A stretch of 43,821 bases of DNA from Actinomycetota bacterium (GCA_009699375.1 WLOF01000003.1:1-43821); one strand, 5' to 3'. Positions 1-8,490 are shown, numbered from the stretch's first letter. Notes: a model not told the origin generated them from the sequence alone. A program made the numbers and translations.

Positions 1-1
1 C

Positions 2-433
2 GCAATCGTGCAATGGGGCGGTGGTTCTTATCTTATTTATCTCGGTATAGATGCTCTTAGACACCGCCATGCACATGCTGCGAATATGAGAGCAAAGGGC
101 ACAGATCAACCTTCAGGTTTTCAATCTATGCGGGAAGGTTTCTGGGTTGCTGTTCTCAATCCGAAAACACTTGTCTTCTACGCCGCAGTCCTTCCTCAAT
201 TTATTGACCGTGACGGAACAAATGCCACCTCACAATTACTAGTCCTTGGAGCAATTTTTGTTTTACTGTGCTGGTTTTCAGATGGCACTTGGGGGTTGCT
301 TGCTGGCACCGTGCGTCAATGGTTAGCAACTGATGCTTCTCGCTTGGTGATTCTCCGGGGAATTGGAGGAAGCGTGATGATCGCACTCGGCGCGTTCATC
401 CTTGTGGGAGCACTGCGTCAGGCCCTTGGGTAA
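2..433 (+). CDS. LysE/RhtB family exporter, 5' partial
   Basis: This is the C-terminal part of a LysE/RhtB-type inner-membrane exporter, a family that pumps out amino acids and related small molecules. The frame is open to the window edge, so the true start lies upstream. Visible are the family-like stretch ending in LNPKTLVFYAAVLPQFID near the middle and three hydrophobic segments, including one at the C-terminus that ends in LVGALRQALG. The substrate cannot be read from the sequence. The gene stops 10 bases before the next gene. Confidence 0.85.
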   Translation, partial: AIVQWGGGSYLIYLGIDALRHRHAHAANMRAKGTDQPSGFQSMREGFWVAVLNPKTLVFYAAVLPQFIDRDGTNATSQLLVLGAIFVLLCWFSDGTWGLLAGTVRQWLATDASRLVILRGIGGSVMIALGAFILVGALRQALG

Positions 434-443
434 TACTTGCACT

Positions 444-1124
444 ATGAAAAAACCTGCATCTCCAGCACGTGAAAATATTTCACCCTCTGATTTAACTTTT
501 GGACTCTCTACATGCAGGAGATGCCTGTGGATTAAGTACTGGTACAAAGTCATCATGCCTGGCCAATTTCCGCTTGTTAAACCACTTTCGCAATCACAAG
601 AAGAACATTTTAGAAGAGCCTCCATGCCAGACATTGACTCTTCGTTGCGCCCAGGCGTTGTAAAACAATGGGGTCAATGGGTAAAAAGCCAGCCGATCGA
701 AATTAATGGAGCTCCAACGCGATGGAGAATCAATGGAATTTATGACCTCCTTGCTCACAATGACGATGGCACTGTTGGTTTAATTGATTGCAAAGTTTCT
801 GATTCCGAGCGCGATAGCGGTGAATTTTACGCCCCTCAATTAGAGGCATATGCCTACGCTATTGAAAACCCGGCGACCGGGAAAGAATTCACTGTTGCTT
901 CAATGGGTTTGCTCATTTGGAAACTCGATGGCATTGCCGAAACTGCCAGTGGGGCTCATGGCTTCGGTGTGGCTCAAAGTTATGTTCCTGTTGCTAGAAA
1001 TGGTGCGAAGTTTCAAGAAGTCATTGCTGATTTCATTTCATGTCTTGAAGGACCATTACCTGAAGCTGGGAGTGAATGTTCCACCTGCAACTACTTAAAC
1101 CAAAGATTAGCTTTAGAAAATTAA
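444..1124 (+). CDS. Cas4/RecB-like PD-(D/E)XK nuclease with paired cysteines
   Basis: A 226-residue protein of the PD-(D/E)XK nuclease superfamily. The N-terminus has LSTCRRCLW (C24 and C27), the core has an Asp in RINGIYDLL followed by GLIDCKVSD, and YAPQLEAYAYA fits the QxxxY helix of RecB and Cas4 nucleases. The C-terminus has CSTC (C212, C215). Cysteines at both ends recall the Fe-S cluster of Cas4 and AddB, though here they are two plus two instead of one plus three. Family logic suggests a DNA exonuclease or repair role; the substrate is unknown. I chose the ATG at 444 because the frame's earlier start overlaps the upstream gene. No CRISPR or helicase gene is near. Confidence 0.8.
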   Translation: MKKPASPARENISPSDLTFGLSTCRRCLWIKYWYKVIMPGQFPLVKPLSQSQEEHFRRASMPDIDSSLRPGVVKQWGQWVKSQPIEINGAPTRWRINGIYDLLAHNDDGTVGLIDCKVSDSERDSGEFYAPQLEAYAYAIENPATGKEFTVASMGLLIWKLDGIAETASGAHGFGVAQSYVPVARNGAKFQEVIADFISCLEGPLPEAGSECSTCNYLNQRLALEN

Positions 1125-1129
1125 GGCGC

Positions 1130-1819
1130 TTACTCGTCCTCTGACTCGTCCTTTAATTCACTTTTGCGTCGCGATGCGTACATGTCCACATACTCTTGTC
1201 CTGAAAGTTTTTGGAGTGTAGACATCAATTCATCTGTAGCTAATCGGAGAACTGCTAAATCTGTTGAATCCCCCGTCAGATAAATTGGCTCACCAAATAC
1301 CATTTTTACCCGCATGACCTTTGGAATTACTTTGCCAGTAGGTTGAATTTTCTCAGTATTAAACATTGCTACGGGAACGATCGGTGCGCCAGATTCAATA
1401 GCCAACCGCGCTATTCCGGTACGCCCCTTGTACAAACGCCCATCTGGTGAACGAGTACCTTCTGGGTAAATTCCCAGACAATTTCCTTCGGCTAAAACTT
1501 TCAGACCAGTGATAAGTGCAGCTTCACTTCTTCGCCCGCCCGAACGATCAACGGGAACTTGCCCTAGCGCAATGAAAGTGAGTTTCTTCAATAAACCTTT
1601 TGGTCCGGGTGCCGTGAAATATTCGCTCTTTGCCAAAAAGGTAACTTTGCGAGGAAGCACAAGTGGCATAAAAATCGAATCGCTGAAAGATAGATGATTC
1701 GACGCAATTATTACTGGTCCGTTGATTGGAACATTACGCAAACCTTTGACCTTGGGACGAAAGAGAATCATTAAAAACGGCGTGAGGAAAGCGCGCAGAA
1801 ATGCATAGGGAACATTCAT
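1130..1819 (-). CDS. plsC: 1-acyl-sn-glycerol-3-phosphate acyltransferase (PlsC family)
   Basis: A lysophospholipid acyltransferase of 229 residues that would acylate lysophosphatidic acid at the membrane during phospholipid synthesis. The catalytic NHX4D box is NHLSFSD (residues 41-47), and the substrate-binding box YPEGTRSPDG follows at about 118-127. A hydrophobic N-terminal stretch (about 5-20) would anchor it. The C-terminus is acidic (ELKDESEDE). A clear Shine-Dalgarno sequence, GGAGGT, sits six bases before the ATG, so this gene is translated conventionally, unlike many neighbours. It converges on the nuclease gene with a five-base gap and no terminator. Close paralogues with other acceptors exist, so the exact acceptor is not certain. 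Confidence 0.88.
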   Translation of the reverse strand: MNVPYAFLRAFLTPFLMILFRPKVKGLRNVPINGPVIIASNHLSFSDSIFMPLVLPRKVTFLAKSEYFTAPGPKGLLKKLTFIALGQVPVDRSGGRRSEAALITGLKVLAEGNCLGIYPEGTRSPDGRLYKGRTGIARLAIESGAPIVPVAMFNTEKIQPTGKVIPKVMRVKMVFGEPIYLTGDSTDLAVLRLATDELMSTLQKLSGQEYVDMYASRRKSELKDESEDE

Positions 1820-1889
1820 CGGCTTACCTCCACTTCGTGTCTAGGGGACCAATTTAGTCGCTATACGCTGGATATGACACTATGGGAAA

Positions 1890-2822
1890 GTGACGCATAT
1901 CCCAAATATCGGACGATATGAGTTTTCAGGGGACGATATCGGCGTTGTCATTCTCGGAAACTCCGAAAGTTTTCCGAAATTGACGCAATCCCTCGTCGGC
2001 GAAGGATTGAAAGTTCTCAATCAAAACACCACCGATAAAAATTCCTACGAATTTGCAGAGCGACAATATTTAGACCTCAAATCTCGATGCACAAAAATCT
2101 ACATCGCAAGCTTCTTTGATGCAGCCCACCATGCACTTGCATTAGCGCAAAATTACTCAAATGAAATTTCAGGTTTGATACTCATCGAACCAAAACTCCT
2201 GACAAATAGATTTCTGAAATCTTCAAAAGAGGTCCAGAACAATTTATACCTGGTCGATCAACCCACACTACTTCTTTACCCAAATCCAGAAAACGGTGCT
2301 TCTGCAGCAGCTACTGCGTCGCTTTATATTGCCGATGAAATCTCCGCCCCATTTATCAAGGAAGTGCTACTGGAGATATCTTTCAGTGCCTCGGACCAGG
2401 ACCTTCCATTACTTATCGATGAAGCGTTATTTTTTGTGAACGAGACGAAAGACAACTCGTGGATCGCAGATGGCGCATCTGATGACGTAGAACTAATAGA
2501 TGCTGAATTTCAATCTATCGTGGCAGGGCTATCGCTCGATGAATCCACGCCAAATACTTATCTTGACCAACTTGATTCGCAAGAGGACGAACATTTCCAA
2601 ATCCCTAATCCCGAACTTTTACCCATTAGGAATCGTTCGAAAAGAAATGCGATATTTTTTATGGTTGTCGGCCCCGTTTATGCTCTAGCAACAACAATTT
2701 CAGGATTTAACCCCTTTGGTATCGAACCATGGCCAGGAGTTTTGGCTTTTATCGGTGGTTTGGCATATTTTCTTCATTCAACCCGAGATGATTTCACTGA
2801 CGATGATGGTGCCGTCGTCTAA
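1890..2822 (+). CDS. Degenerate alpha/beta-hydrolase-like protein with C-terminal membrane tail
   Basis: A 310-residue protein I cannot name. The first 200 residues read like an alpha/beta-hydrolase core: a hydrophobic strand GVVILG near 18-23, a nucleophile-elbow region YIASFFDAAHHALALA at 71-86, the strand GLILIEP and a later QPTLLLYPNP. Aligned by eye, the nucleophile Ser position of GxSxG is F76, so a classical serine hydrolase seems unlikely. An acidic linker (about 190-235) leads to two membrane helices around 250-300 and an acidic tail. The start is a GTG preceded by a weak -10-like CACTAT six bases upstream. The fold assignment is inference; the gene itself is solid. Confidence 0.75.
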   Translation: MTHIPNIGRYEFSGDDIGVVILGNSESFPKLTQSLVGEGLKVLNQNTTDKNSYEFAERQYLDLKSRCTKIYIASFFDAAHHALALAQNYSNEISGLILIEPKLLTNRFLKSSKEVQNNLYLVDQPTLLLYPNPENGASAAATASLYIADEISAPFIKEVLLEISFSASDQDLPLLIDEALFFVNETKDNSWIADGASDDVELIDAEFQSIVAGLSLDESTPNTYLDQLDSQEDEHFQIPNPELLPIRNRSKRNAIFFMVVGPVYALATTISGFNPFGIEPWPGVLAFIGGLAYFLHSTRDDFTDDDGAVV

Positions 2823-2825
2823 GAA

Positions 2826-3263
2826 TTAAGATTCAGCGAATTTTTTCAATTCTTTCAGTGCTAGATCAATGACCATCTGCGCTTGCTTCTTTCTCATCAT
2901 GGCGGGCACCGGCATAGACAGGGCGACGGTAAGTTCGTACGTCACCTTGGTGCTCTCTTCATCCTCTTCTGAAATCACATAAGCACCATCCATCGCGGTG
3001 AGGAGATCAGCATCAGAAAGGGAAAATTCCAAGCGCCCAGGCGCATTACTCCAGTCGTAATCCAACGTGACTCTATCTTTCATAACCCCAGCCTCAATAG
3101 AGAGCTTCACCGAAGTCACTCTGCCTTCTCCATCAGAACTCTGGATTTCGGCAGACTTTATAGAAGTGGACCATTGTGGATAAGAGGCTAAATCAAAAAG
3201 GATTTCTTGAACCCGGGCAACGGGTGCCTCAATAGAAATCGTTCCAGTCGATGTATCGCTCAT
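2826..3263 (-). CDS. SRPBCC (START-like) family protein
   Basis: A 145-residue soluble protein of the SRPBCC/polyketide-cyclase superfamily, a helix-grip fold that binds hydrophobic ligands. The N-terminus shows the typical pattern: a strand (TISIEAPVARV), a helix leading to LFDLASYPQW, then alternating strands and a long C-terminal amphipathic helix (MMRKKQAQMVIDLALKELKKF). It is transcribed away from the acyl-CoA ligase gene with 54 bases between starts, so a lipid-related ligand is possible, but that is inference only. A -10 element TAATCT lies seven bases before the ATG, which suggests a leaderless mRNA. Confidence 0.8.
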   Translation of the reverse strand: MSDTSTGTISIEAPVARVQEILFDLASYPQWSTSIKSAEIQSSDGEGRVTSVKLSIEAGVMKDRVTLDYDWSNAPGRLEFSLSDADLLTAMDGAYVISEEDEESTKVTYELTVALSMPVPAMMRKKQAQMVIDLALKELKKFAES

Positions 3264-3270
3264 GTCGCGT

Positions 3271-3276
3271 AGATTA
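3271..3276 (-). promoter_or_regulatory. -10 element (TAATCT), leaderless SRPBCC gene
   Basis: TAATCT on the minus strand ends seven bases before the ATG at 3263. No Shine-Dalgarno sequence is present. Transcription would start at or next to the start codon. Confidence 0.55.
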
Positions 3277-3304
3277 CCTCTTTCCGTTCGATGCTATCTC
3301 ACGC

Positions 3305-3310
3305 TAGCGT
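3305..3310 (+). promoter_or_regulatory. -10 element (TAGCGT), leaderless acyl-CoA ligase gene
   Basis: TAGCGT ends seven bases before the ATG at 3318. The spacing supports that ATG over the in-frame ATG at 3291, which would lie upstream of the transcript start. Confidence 0.55.
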
Positions 3311-3317
3311 AGGTGCC

Positions 3318-5105
3318 ATGAATGAAATTTCGGTGCCAGCCCTCGTTCCCGCTGCAACCTCTGGAAACCTCACGCACTTTGTATCCGATCGTGCCGCGAA
3401 CGAGCCGGATCGAATTATTCTCTCAAGGCCATTGGGTGACGGATGGCAAAGTGTCACCGCAATTGAATTTGAAAAAGAAATTAGAGCCGCTGCCAAAGGT
3501 TTAGTTGCATCCGGAGTATCTATTGGCGATCGAGTAGCAATCATGGCCCGAACTCGTTATGAATGGACGGTTTTGGATTTTGCAATCTGGTATGCCGGCG
3601 GATGCGTTGTTCCAATTTATGACACTTCCTCTGCAGAACAGATTCAATGGATTCTTACCGATTCGGAAGCGACTGCATTAATCGTTGAAACTCCCCTCTT
3701 AAAAGAATTGGCAGCACCTGTGCTGCCTGCTCATACCAAAACAATTTGGACAATGACAGATGATGTCTTACATGTTTTGGCTCAAGCGGGCTCTAACGTT
3801 TCTGATGAAGAAATTGATCGTAGAAGAAATTCGTTAAAGCCTGAAAGTTTGGCAACTTTGATTTACACCTCCGGCACAACAGGCAAACCAAAAGGCGTGC
3901 AAATAACACATAGGAATTTTCTCGCAGAATGTGAAAATGTTATCCAGGGCGCCAAAGATTTATTTCTTAAGCCTGGTGGGTCAACACTTCTCTTCTTGCC
4001 AGTTGCGCATGTCTTCGGTCGAATGATTCAACTTGGCGCAATTGGCGCTGGATTACACATGGCACATTGCAGTGATCCAGCAACTCGATTGCCGCAAGAT
4101 CTCGGAACATTTAAACCCACTTTCGTTTTAGCAGTTCCACGAATTTTCGAAAAAATCTATAACGGAGCAGAAGCACGCGCGGAAGCAGCTGGAAAGGGAA
4201 AAATCTTCCATAAAGCAGCTGACGTGGCGGTTTCTTATAGCGAAGCAATGGATAGAGGGCGAATTCCCTTTCTTCTTTCCATCAAGCATGCACTCTTCGA
4301 CAAGCTGGTCTACTCGAAAATTCGGGCAGGAATGGGTGGCAGAGTTGAGGCTGCGATTTCAGGTGGCGCACCATTAGGTGTCAGGCTGGGTCATTTCTAT
4401 CGTGGTGCTGGAGTGCGCGTGCTCGAAGGTTACGGTTTAACTGAAACGACGGCCGGAGCAACTCTTAATTTAACAAGCGATTACAGGGTGGGTTCCGTTG
4501 GGCGCCCTATCCCTGGTACTTCTATTCGCATTGCCGACGATGGTGAAGTACTGATTAAAGGCGACATCGTTATGAATGGGTATTGGAAAAATAATCACGC
4601 AAATGCAGAAATTTTCACTTCGGATAAATGGTTCCGTTCTGGGGATTTGGGTCGCCTTGATGATGATGGTTTTCTTTATATCGTTGGCAGAAAGAAAGAA
4701 CTCATAGTCACATCTGGTGGTAAAAATGTTGCACCAGCAGTTCTCGAAGATCGGCTGAGAGCACACCCACTTGTTAGCCAATGTCTAGTTGTAGGAGATA
4801 ACAAGCCATTTATTGCAGCACTCGTCACCATTGATGCTGATGCACTTAAAAATTGGGTTGCGGTAAATAAGAAGGACGGTAAGTCAATCGCTGACCTTGT
4901 GCGCGACCCTGACTTGATTTCAGTAATCCAAACCGGAGTAGATGAAGCAAATAAAGCGGTGAGCAAAGCAGAATCAATTCGAAAATTCACAATACTTCCG
5001 ACCGACTGGTCCATAGCTGGTGGGCAACTCACTGCGAAACTTTCGATAAAGCGACACGTGGTCGCGCAACAGTGTGCATCTGAAATAGAGGCGCTCTACC
5101 AATAG
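3318..5105 (+). CDS. Long-chain fatty-acid-CoA ligase (AMP-forming, FadD15-like)
   Basis: A 595-residue adenylate-forming enzyme that activates long-chain fatty acids to acyl-CoA using ATP. The P-loop-like A3 motif TLIYTSGTTGKPKGV follows about residue 180. Later come VLEGYGLTETT (A5), WFRSGDLGRLD (A7), and a C-terminal VTSGGKNVAPAVLEDRL with the A8-A10 elements. The N-terminus MNEISVPALV matches actinobacterial FadD15-type proteins, and with the leaderless -10 spacing it argues for the ATG at 3318; an in-frame ATG at 3291 would add nine residues. It probably feeds fatty acids into lipids or into the beta-oxidation pair at 13-16 kb. A histidine kinase gene starts ten bases downstream. Confidence 0.9.
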   Translation: MNEISVPALVPAATSGNLTHFVSDRAANEPDRIILSRPLGDGWQSVTAIEFEKEIRAAAKGLVASGVSIGDRVAIMARTRYEWTVLDFAIWYAGGCVVPIYDTSSAEQIQWILTDSEATALIVETPLLKELAAPVLPAHTKTIWTMTDDVLHVLAQAGSNVSDEEIDRRRNSLKPESLATLIYTSGTTGKPKGVQITHRNFLAECENVIQGAKDLFLKPGGSTLLFLPVAHVFGRMIQLGAIGAGLHMAHCSDPATRLPQDLGTFKPTFVLAVPRIFEKIYNGAEARAEAAGKGKIFHKAADVAVSYSEAMDRGRIPFLLSIKHALFDKLVYSKIRAGMGGRVEAAISGGAPLGVRLGHFYRGAGVRVLEGYGLTETTAGATLNLTSDYRVGSVGRPIPGTSIRIADDGEVLIKGDIVMNGYWKNNHANAEIFTSDKWFRSGDLGRLDDDGFLYIVGRKKELIVTSGGKNVAPAVLEDRLRAHPLVSQCLVVGDNKPFIAALVTIDADALKNWVAVNKKDGKSIADLVRDPDLISVIQTGVDEANKAVSKAESIRKFTILPTDWSIAGGQLTAKLSIKRHVVAQQCASEIEALYQ

Positions 5106-5115
5106 AGCCTGATAG

Positions 5116-5703
5116 ATGACAAGCCTTGAGCGCATCCATCTAGCACAAGAACTTCACGATGGAATCGCTCAAGATCTCGTTGCAATCGGATATTCACTGG
5201 ATGCCCTTTTAGCAAAGCCTGATGCCTCAACTGCCTCAAAGCGCGAAATAAGACGGCTGAGATTTCTCATCAGCACAATCATCGAAAAAGTCCGCGATGA
5301 AATGTTCGATCTTCGGAACACGCCTGCAAGCACATTCGCTCATGACATTGAACTACAGGCACAATCGTTATTGATTCCCTTCACTCTGGAACAGAGTCAA
5401 TACACATCTATGTGGGTTGATACTGACCTGCGGAGAATCCAAATTCATAAAATTGTCCGCGAAATTTTTAGGAATATTGCGGAGCACTCCAAGGCCTCAA
5501 ATGTCAGCGTTATTCTGAAAAGCACTTCTCAGAACTTCACTTTGATTGTTAGCGATGACGGTATCGGCGGAGTTTCCGAAGCAAATTTTGGAATGGGCTT
5601 ACTGGGTGCATTTGAAAGAGCAGTGGAAACCGGAATCACAATTGGCTACACATCAGATGTCAGTGGAACAACATTTACAGTAGAAAGTTCCCATGATCAA
5701 TAA
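5116..5703 (+). CDS. Sensorless cytoplasmic histidine kinase (HisKA_3 type)
   Basis: A short (195-residue) histidine kinase of the NarX/DesK class. The protein begins almost directly at the dimerisation and phosphoacceptor helix: AQELHDGIAQDL places the phosphorylated His at H14. The HATPase domain follows, with an N box (EIFRNIAEHSKASNV), a G1 box (VSDDGIGG) and a G2 region (FGMGLLGAFERA). There is no sensor domain and no membrane segment, so the signal must arrive through a partner or the cytoplasm. The gene overlaps its response regulator by 11 bases and follows the acyl-CoA ligase by ten, so co-transcription with lipid activation is possible. Confidence 0.87.
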   Translation: MTSLERIHLAQELHDGIAQDLVAIGYSLDALLAKPDASTASKREIRRLRFLISTIIEKVRDEMFDLRNTPASTFAHDIELQAQSLLIPFTLEQSQYTSMWVDTDLRRIQIHKIVREIFRNIAEHSKASNVSVILKSTSQNFTLIVSDDGIGGVSEANFGMGLLGAFERAVETGITIGYTSDVSGTTFTVESSHDQ

Positions 5704-6319
5704 CTCTGATATTTCAATCGTGCTCATCGATGATCATCAAGTGGTCCGAGAGGGTTTAAAAAGTGCCTTAACTTCTCACGGATTCTCTGTGGTTGGCGAA
5801 GCGGCCAGCAAGAAAGAGGCGCTCGCGCAGATTGCGCATGTAAACCCAAAAGTTATCGTTGTTGATCTACATCTTCCTGATGGAAGCGGATTAGATCTCA
5901 TAGCATGGGCCAGGGGAATCTCTTCCACATTAGGAATAGTTGTGTTGACTATGAGTGAAGATGACACATCCCTACTGGCAAGTTTGCAATCAGGGGCAAA
6001 TGCTTTTCTTTCAAAAAGTGCGCCAATCTCTCATGTGATTTCTGCGATCACACAAGCTTTTATATCTCCACAAAGTTTCACTGGGACCGGTCTCACTGAT
6101 GCCATCAAACGCAAGCGAGATGGATTTCATATCACTGCTAGAGAACTTACCGTTCTTGAATTCCTACCTAAAGGGCTTACTTCCGCCTCAATTGCCAAAA
6201 ATCTTTATCTCTCAGAGGCGACGGTGAAATCACATCTAGCGTCGATCTATCGAAAACTAGATGTAGCAAATAGAGCACAAGCGGTCGTTGTTGCAATGAA
6301 AAATGGAATCATCTCGTAA
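5693..6319 (+). CDS. NarL/FixJ-family response regulator
   Basis: A 208-residue two-component regulator. The receiver domain (about 7-120) has the acidic pair D13-D14, the phosphoacceptor D58 in VVDLHLPDG, a Thr in VVLTMSE and a Lys in LSKSAP. The C-terminal LuxR-type helix-turn-helix (about 145-205) contains TARELTVLEFLPKGLTSASI followed by LSEATVKSHLASIYRKL. It overlaps the kinase gene by 11 bases, which marks the pair as cognate and translationally coupled. Its 3' end overlaps the convergent glycosyltransferase gene by 11 bases. Its target genes cannot be read from this window. Confidence 0.92.
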   Translation: MINNSDISIVLIDDHQVVREGLKSALTSHGFSVVGEAASKKEALAQIAHVNPKVIVVDLHLPDGSGLDLIAWARGISSTLGIVVLTMSEDDTSLLASLQSGANAFLSKSAPISHVISAITQAFISPQSFTGTGLTDAIKRKRDGFHITARELTVLEFLPKGLTSASIAKNLYLSEATVKSHLASIYRKLDVANRAQAVVVAMKNGIIS

Positions 6320-7454
6320 TTTTTAAAATTTCCCAGAATCTCTTGGCCCAGCGATCCCAGCTCCACTCTTCGATAATCCATTTTCTTCCAGCAATTCCCA
6401 TCTGATGAGCTTTTTCAGGATTTGATAAAAGATCAACAACAGCCTTCGAAATCGCCGCTAAATTTTCACCATCAACTACCACTCCACTAATGCCATCAAG
6501 AACTGCATCAGGTGCGCCTCCAGAATTTCCAGCGATTACCGGCAATCCACATGCGCTAGCTTCGAGATAAACAATTCCAAGCCCTTCAACTTCAAGTCCC
6601 GCAAAACGAGATCGGCATGGCATAGCAAATATGTCACCTACACAAATGTATCGGGGCAAATCTGAATATTGCACTCTCCCGATAAATGTCACTGCATCGC
6701 TGACTCCGCTCTTGTGCGCAAGTGCTTCAAGCTTTTTACGGTAAGGACCTTCGCCGACAAGTAATAGATGTGCGTTCGGAATTTTCTGACGAATTGTAGG
6801 GAGCGCCTGAATGAGTCGATCTTGTCCTTTCCGATGCACAAGGCGTCCAACGCTCACAATAACTTTTGCACTACTGAGTCCTAATTCGTTACGTAGTAAA
6901 GACGATGAAGGGATTGGTGCAAAATGTGAAGTGTCTATACCTGGAGCCAATTTCTGCATCGAATGAGCACTCTCCGAATTTAATGATTGTGAAATCTCAT
7001 TTTTAGTGAAATTTCCCAAATGGGTAAGTACATCTACTGATCGCACAATCTTGGACAGGGCAAGTGAGAATGGAAACACTTTCGCCCACCACACTTCATG
7101 CCCATGTGTAAGTGCCACGATATGTTTTACTCCCGATGCCCTAAGGGATGGGGCAAGTAATCCCAGCGGAGCTGCTGCACCAAAAACTCCAATTTCAATT
7201 CCAGAATTTTTACTCACTTGCCGAATCGCTCGTGCAACTCTGGGGGTTGGAAGTAAAACCCGCGCACGGTCCCGAATCACCGATACTCCATACTCATCAA
7301 GCCATGAACGGTCATAGGCCCGCGTATCGTTTTGAGCCGAGGTATAGACGGTGACAGTGTTTTTCGGCAAGCGTTCGATTAATCCGATAATAAAAGTTTC
7401 TATCCCCCCAGCACGGGGCCCAAAATCATTTGTGACGAAAAGTATTTTCTCCAC
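6309..7454 (-). CDS. GT4 glycosyltransferase, PimB-like mannosyltransferase
   Basis: A 381-residue GT-B glycosyltransferase of family 4. The N-terminus (ILFVTNDFGPRAGGIETFI) is the acceptor-domain signature of actinobacterial PimB-type enzymes, which add mannose from GDP-mannose to phosphatidylinositol monomannoside. The donor half has the strand and loop VGRLVHRKGQDRLIQAL, LLVGEGPYRKKLE, and the EX7E-type region EGLGIVYLEASACGLPVIAG with PDAVLDG. The start is a GTG one base after the stop of the NlpC/P60 gene, so both probably share a transcript. The glycolipid substrate is inferred from family resemblance; other mannosyl or glucosyl acceptors are possible. Confidence 0.82.
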   Translation of the reverse strand: MEKILFVTNDFGPRAGGIETFIIGLIERLPKNTVTVYTSAQNDTRAYDRSWLDEYGVSVIRDRARVLLPTPRVARAIRQVSKNSGIEIGVFGAAAPLGLLAPSLRASGVKHIVALTHGHEVWWAKVFPFSLALSKIVRSVDVLTHLGNFTKNEISQSLNSESAHSMQKLAPGIDTSHFAPIPSSSLLRNELGLSSAKVIVSVGRLVHRKGQDRLIQALPTIRQKIPNAHLLLVGEGPYRKKLEALAHKSGVSDAVTFIGRVQYSDLPRYICVGDIFAMPCRSRFAGLEVEGLGIVYLEASACGLPVIAGNSGGAPDAVLDGISGVVVDGENLAAISKAVVDLLSNPEKAHQMGIAGRKWIIEEWSWDRWAKRFWEILKITR

Positions 7455-7455
7455 G

Positions 7456-8478
7456 TTAGAAACGGCGCGCAGCCACTAACCGTTTACTGCCAATTGCCAT
7501 TCCAAATTCAGCAACCTTCACCCGAGATCCGGGCCTTGGGGCATGCACCATGCGATGAGATCCCATATAAATACCAACGTGTGAAATAGGACTTCCAAAG
7601 AAAACTAAATCCCCAGCTTTGAGTGCATTCAAGGGAACATACTTTCCAAAGTGTGTCTGAGCTGCCGCAGAGTGCGGAAGAGAAACCCCAGCAACTTGCA
7701 AAGCGCGCATTGTTAAACCAGAGCAATCCCAATAGGTCATTCCTGCAGCGCCGAATACATAACGATCGCCGATCTGCTTAAGTGCAAATTTCAAAGCAAC
7801 TCCAGCTCTTCCTGAAATTCCATTTGCCTTTTTTGCTAGAGCTAGCGAGGATGCTTGATCGGCATTCTCACGAGCGAGCGCTAAGGCAGCTAAACGTTCT
7901 CGATCTGCTTTCTTGAGTTTTGCCAAAATTGCTTCTGCTTCTTTGAGTTTAGATTGGGCTTGCGCAGCTTGTTTAGTCAAGCGAGTTTGCGTGGCTGCAA
8001 CAAGTGTGAGCTTGTCATTAACGGTCATTGTCGTAGCACTTAATCGTTGTTGCGCTGCAGCGAACTTATTGAGCTCATGTGCTTTTCTGCGAGTAAGTGA
8101 TTCGAGCGATCCTGCAGCAGATAAATACAGTGTGGGGTTACTAGAAAAGAGAAGCTCAAGACTTTGGCTAATTCCTCCAGATTTATATTGCTCTATTGCA
8201 ATTGACCCTAAAACTTTTCGTAGCTGGTCCACCGTTTGACCTTGGACTGCCGCTTCTTGCTTTATTCCCGACAACGTTTTGTTCAGTTGGGCCAGTTGAA
8301 CTTTGGCTGCTTGGGCACCTTCTGCAGCCGCTGCTGCTTCCTCCTGCAAGATGGTGACCCGTCCTTGAATCTCTTCAAGAGTGGGTGCTGCGGTGGCAGG
8401 AAAAGTGAGAAGAGTGAGTGGAAGGACCATGCTCATCAGCGCTAGCGCGCGCAAAATTTGATGGGGGCCACTTCTCAT
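7456..8478 (-). CDS. Secreted NlpC/P60 cell-wall endopeptidase (RipA-like)
   Basis: A 340-residue exported peptidoglycan hydrolase that would cut peptide stems during cell division or wall turnover. It opens with a signal peptide (about 1-31, ending TFPATAAP). Next comes a long Ala/Gln/Lys-rich coiled coil (about 32-215). The NlpC/P60 domain follows with catalytic C252 in YWDCSGLT, H300 in SHVGIYMG and H312 in MVHAPRPG. This architecture matches RipA-type peptidases of Actinobacteria. A -10 TAGCCT lies six bases before the ATG, pointing to a leaderless transcript that continues into the glycosyltransferase gene. Confidence 0.92.
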   Translation of the reverse strand: MRSGPHQILRALALMSMVLPLTLLTFPATAAPTLEEIQGRVTILQEEAAAAAEGAQAAKVQLAQLNKTLSGIKQEAAVQGQTVDQLRKVLGSIAIEQYKSGGISQSLELLFSSNPTLYLSAAGSLESLTRRKAHELNKFAAAQQRLSATTMTVNDKLTLVAATQTRLTKQAAQAQSKLKEAEAILAKLKKADRERLAALALARENADQASSLALAKKANGISGRAGVALKFALKQIGDRYVFGAAGMTYWDCSGLTMRALQVAGVSLPHSAAAQTHFGKYVPLNALKAGDLVFFGSPISHVGIYMGSHRMVHAPRPGSRVKVAEFGMAIGSKRLVAARRF

Positions 8479-8484
8479 TTGGTC

Positions 8485-8490
8485 AGGCTA
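8485..8490 (-). promoter_or_regulatory. -10 element (TAGCCT), leaderless NlpC/P60 gene
   Basis: TAGCCT on the minus strand is six bases before the ATG at 8478, and no ribosome binding site is present. Confidence 0.6.
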
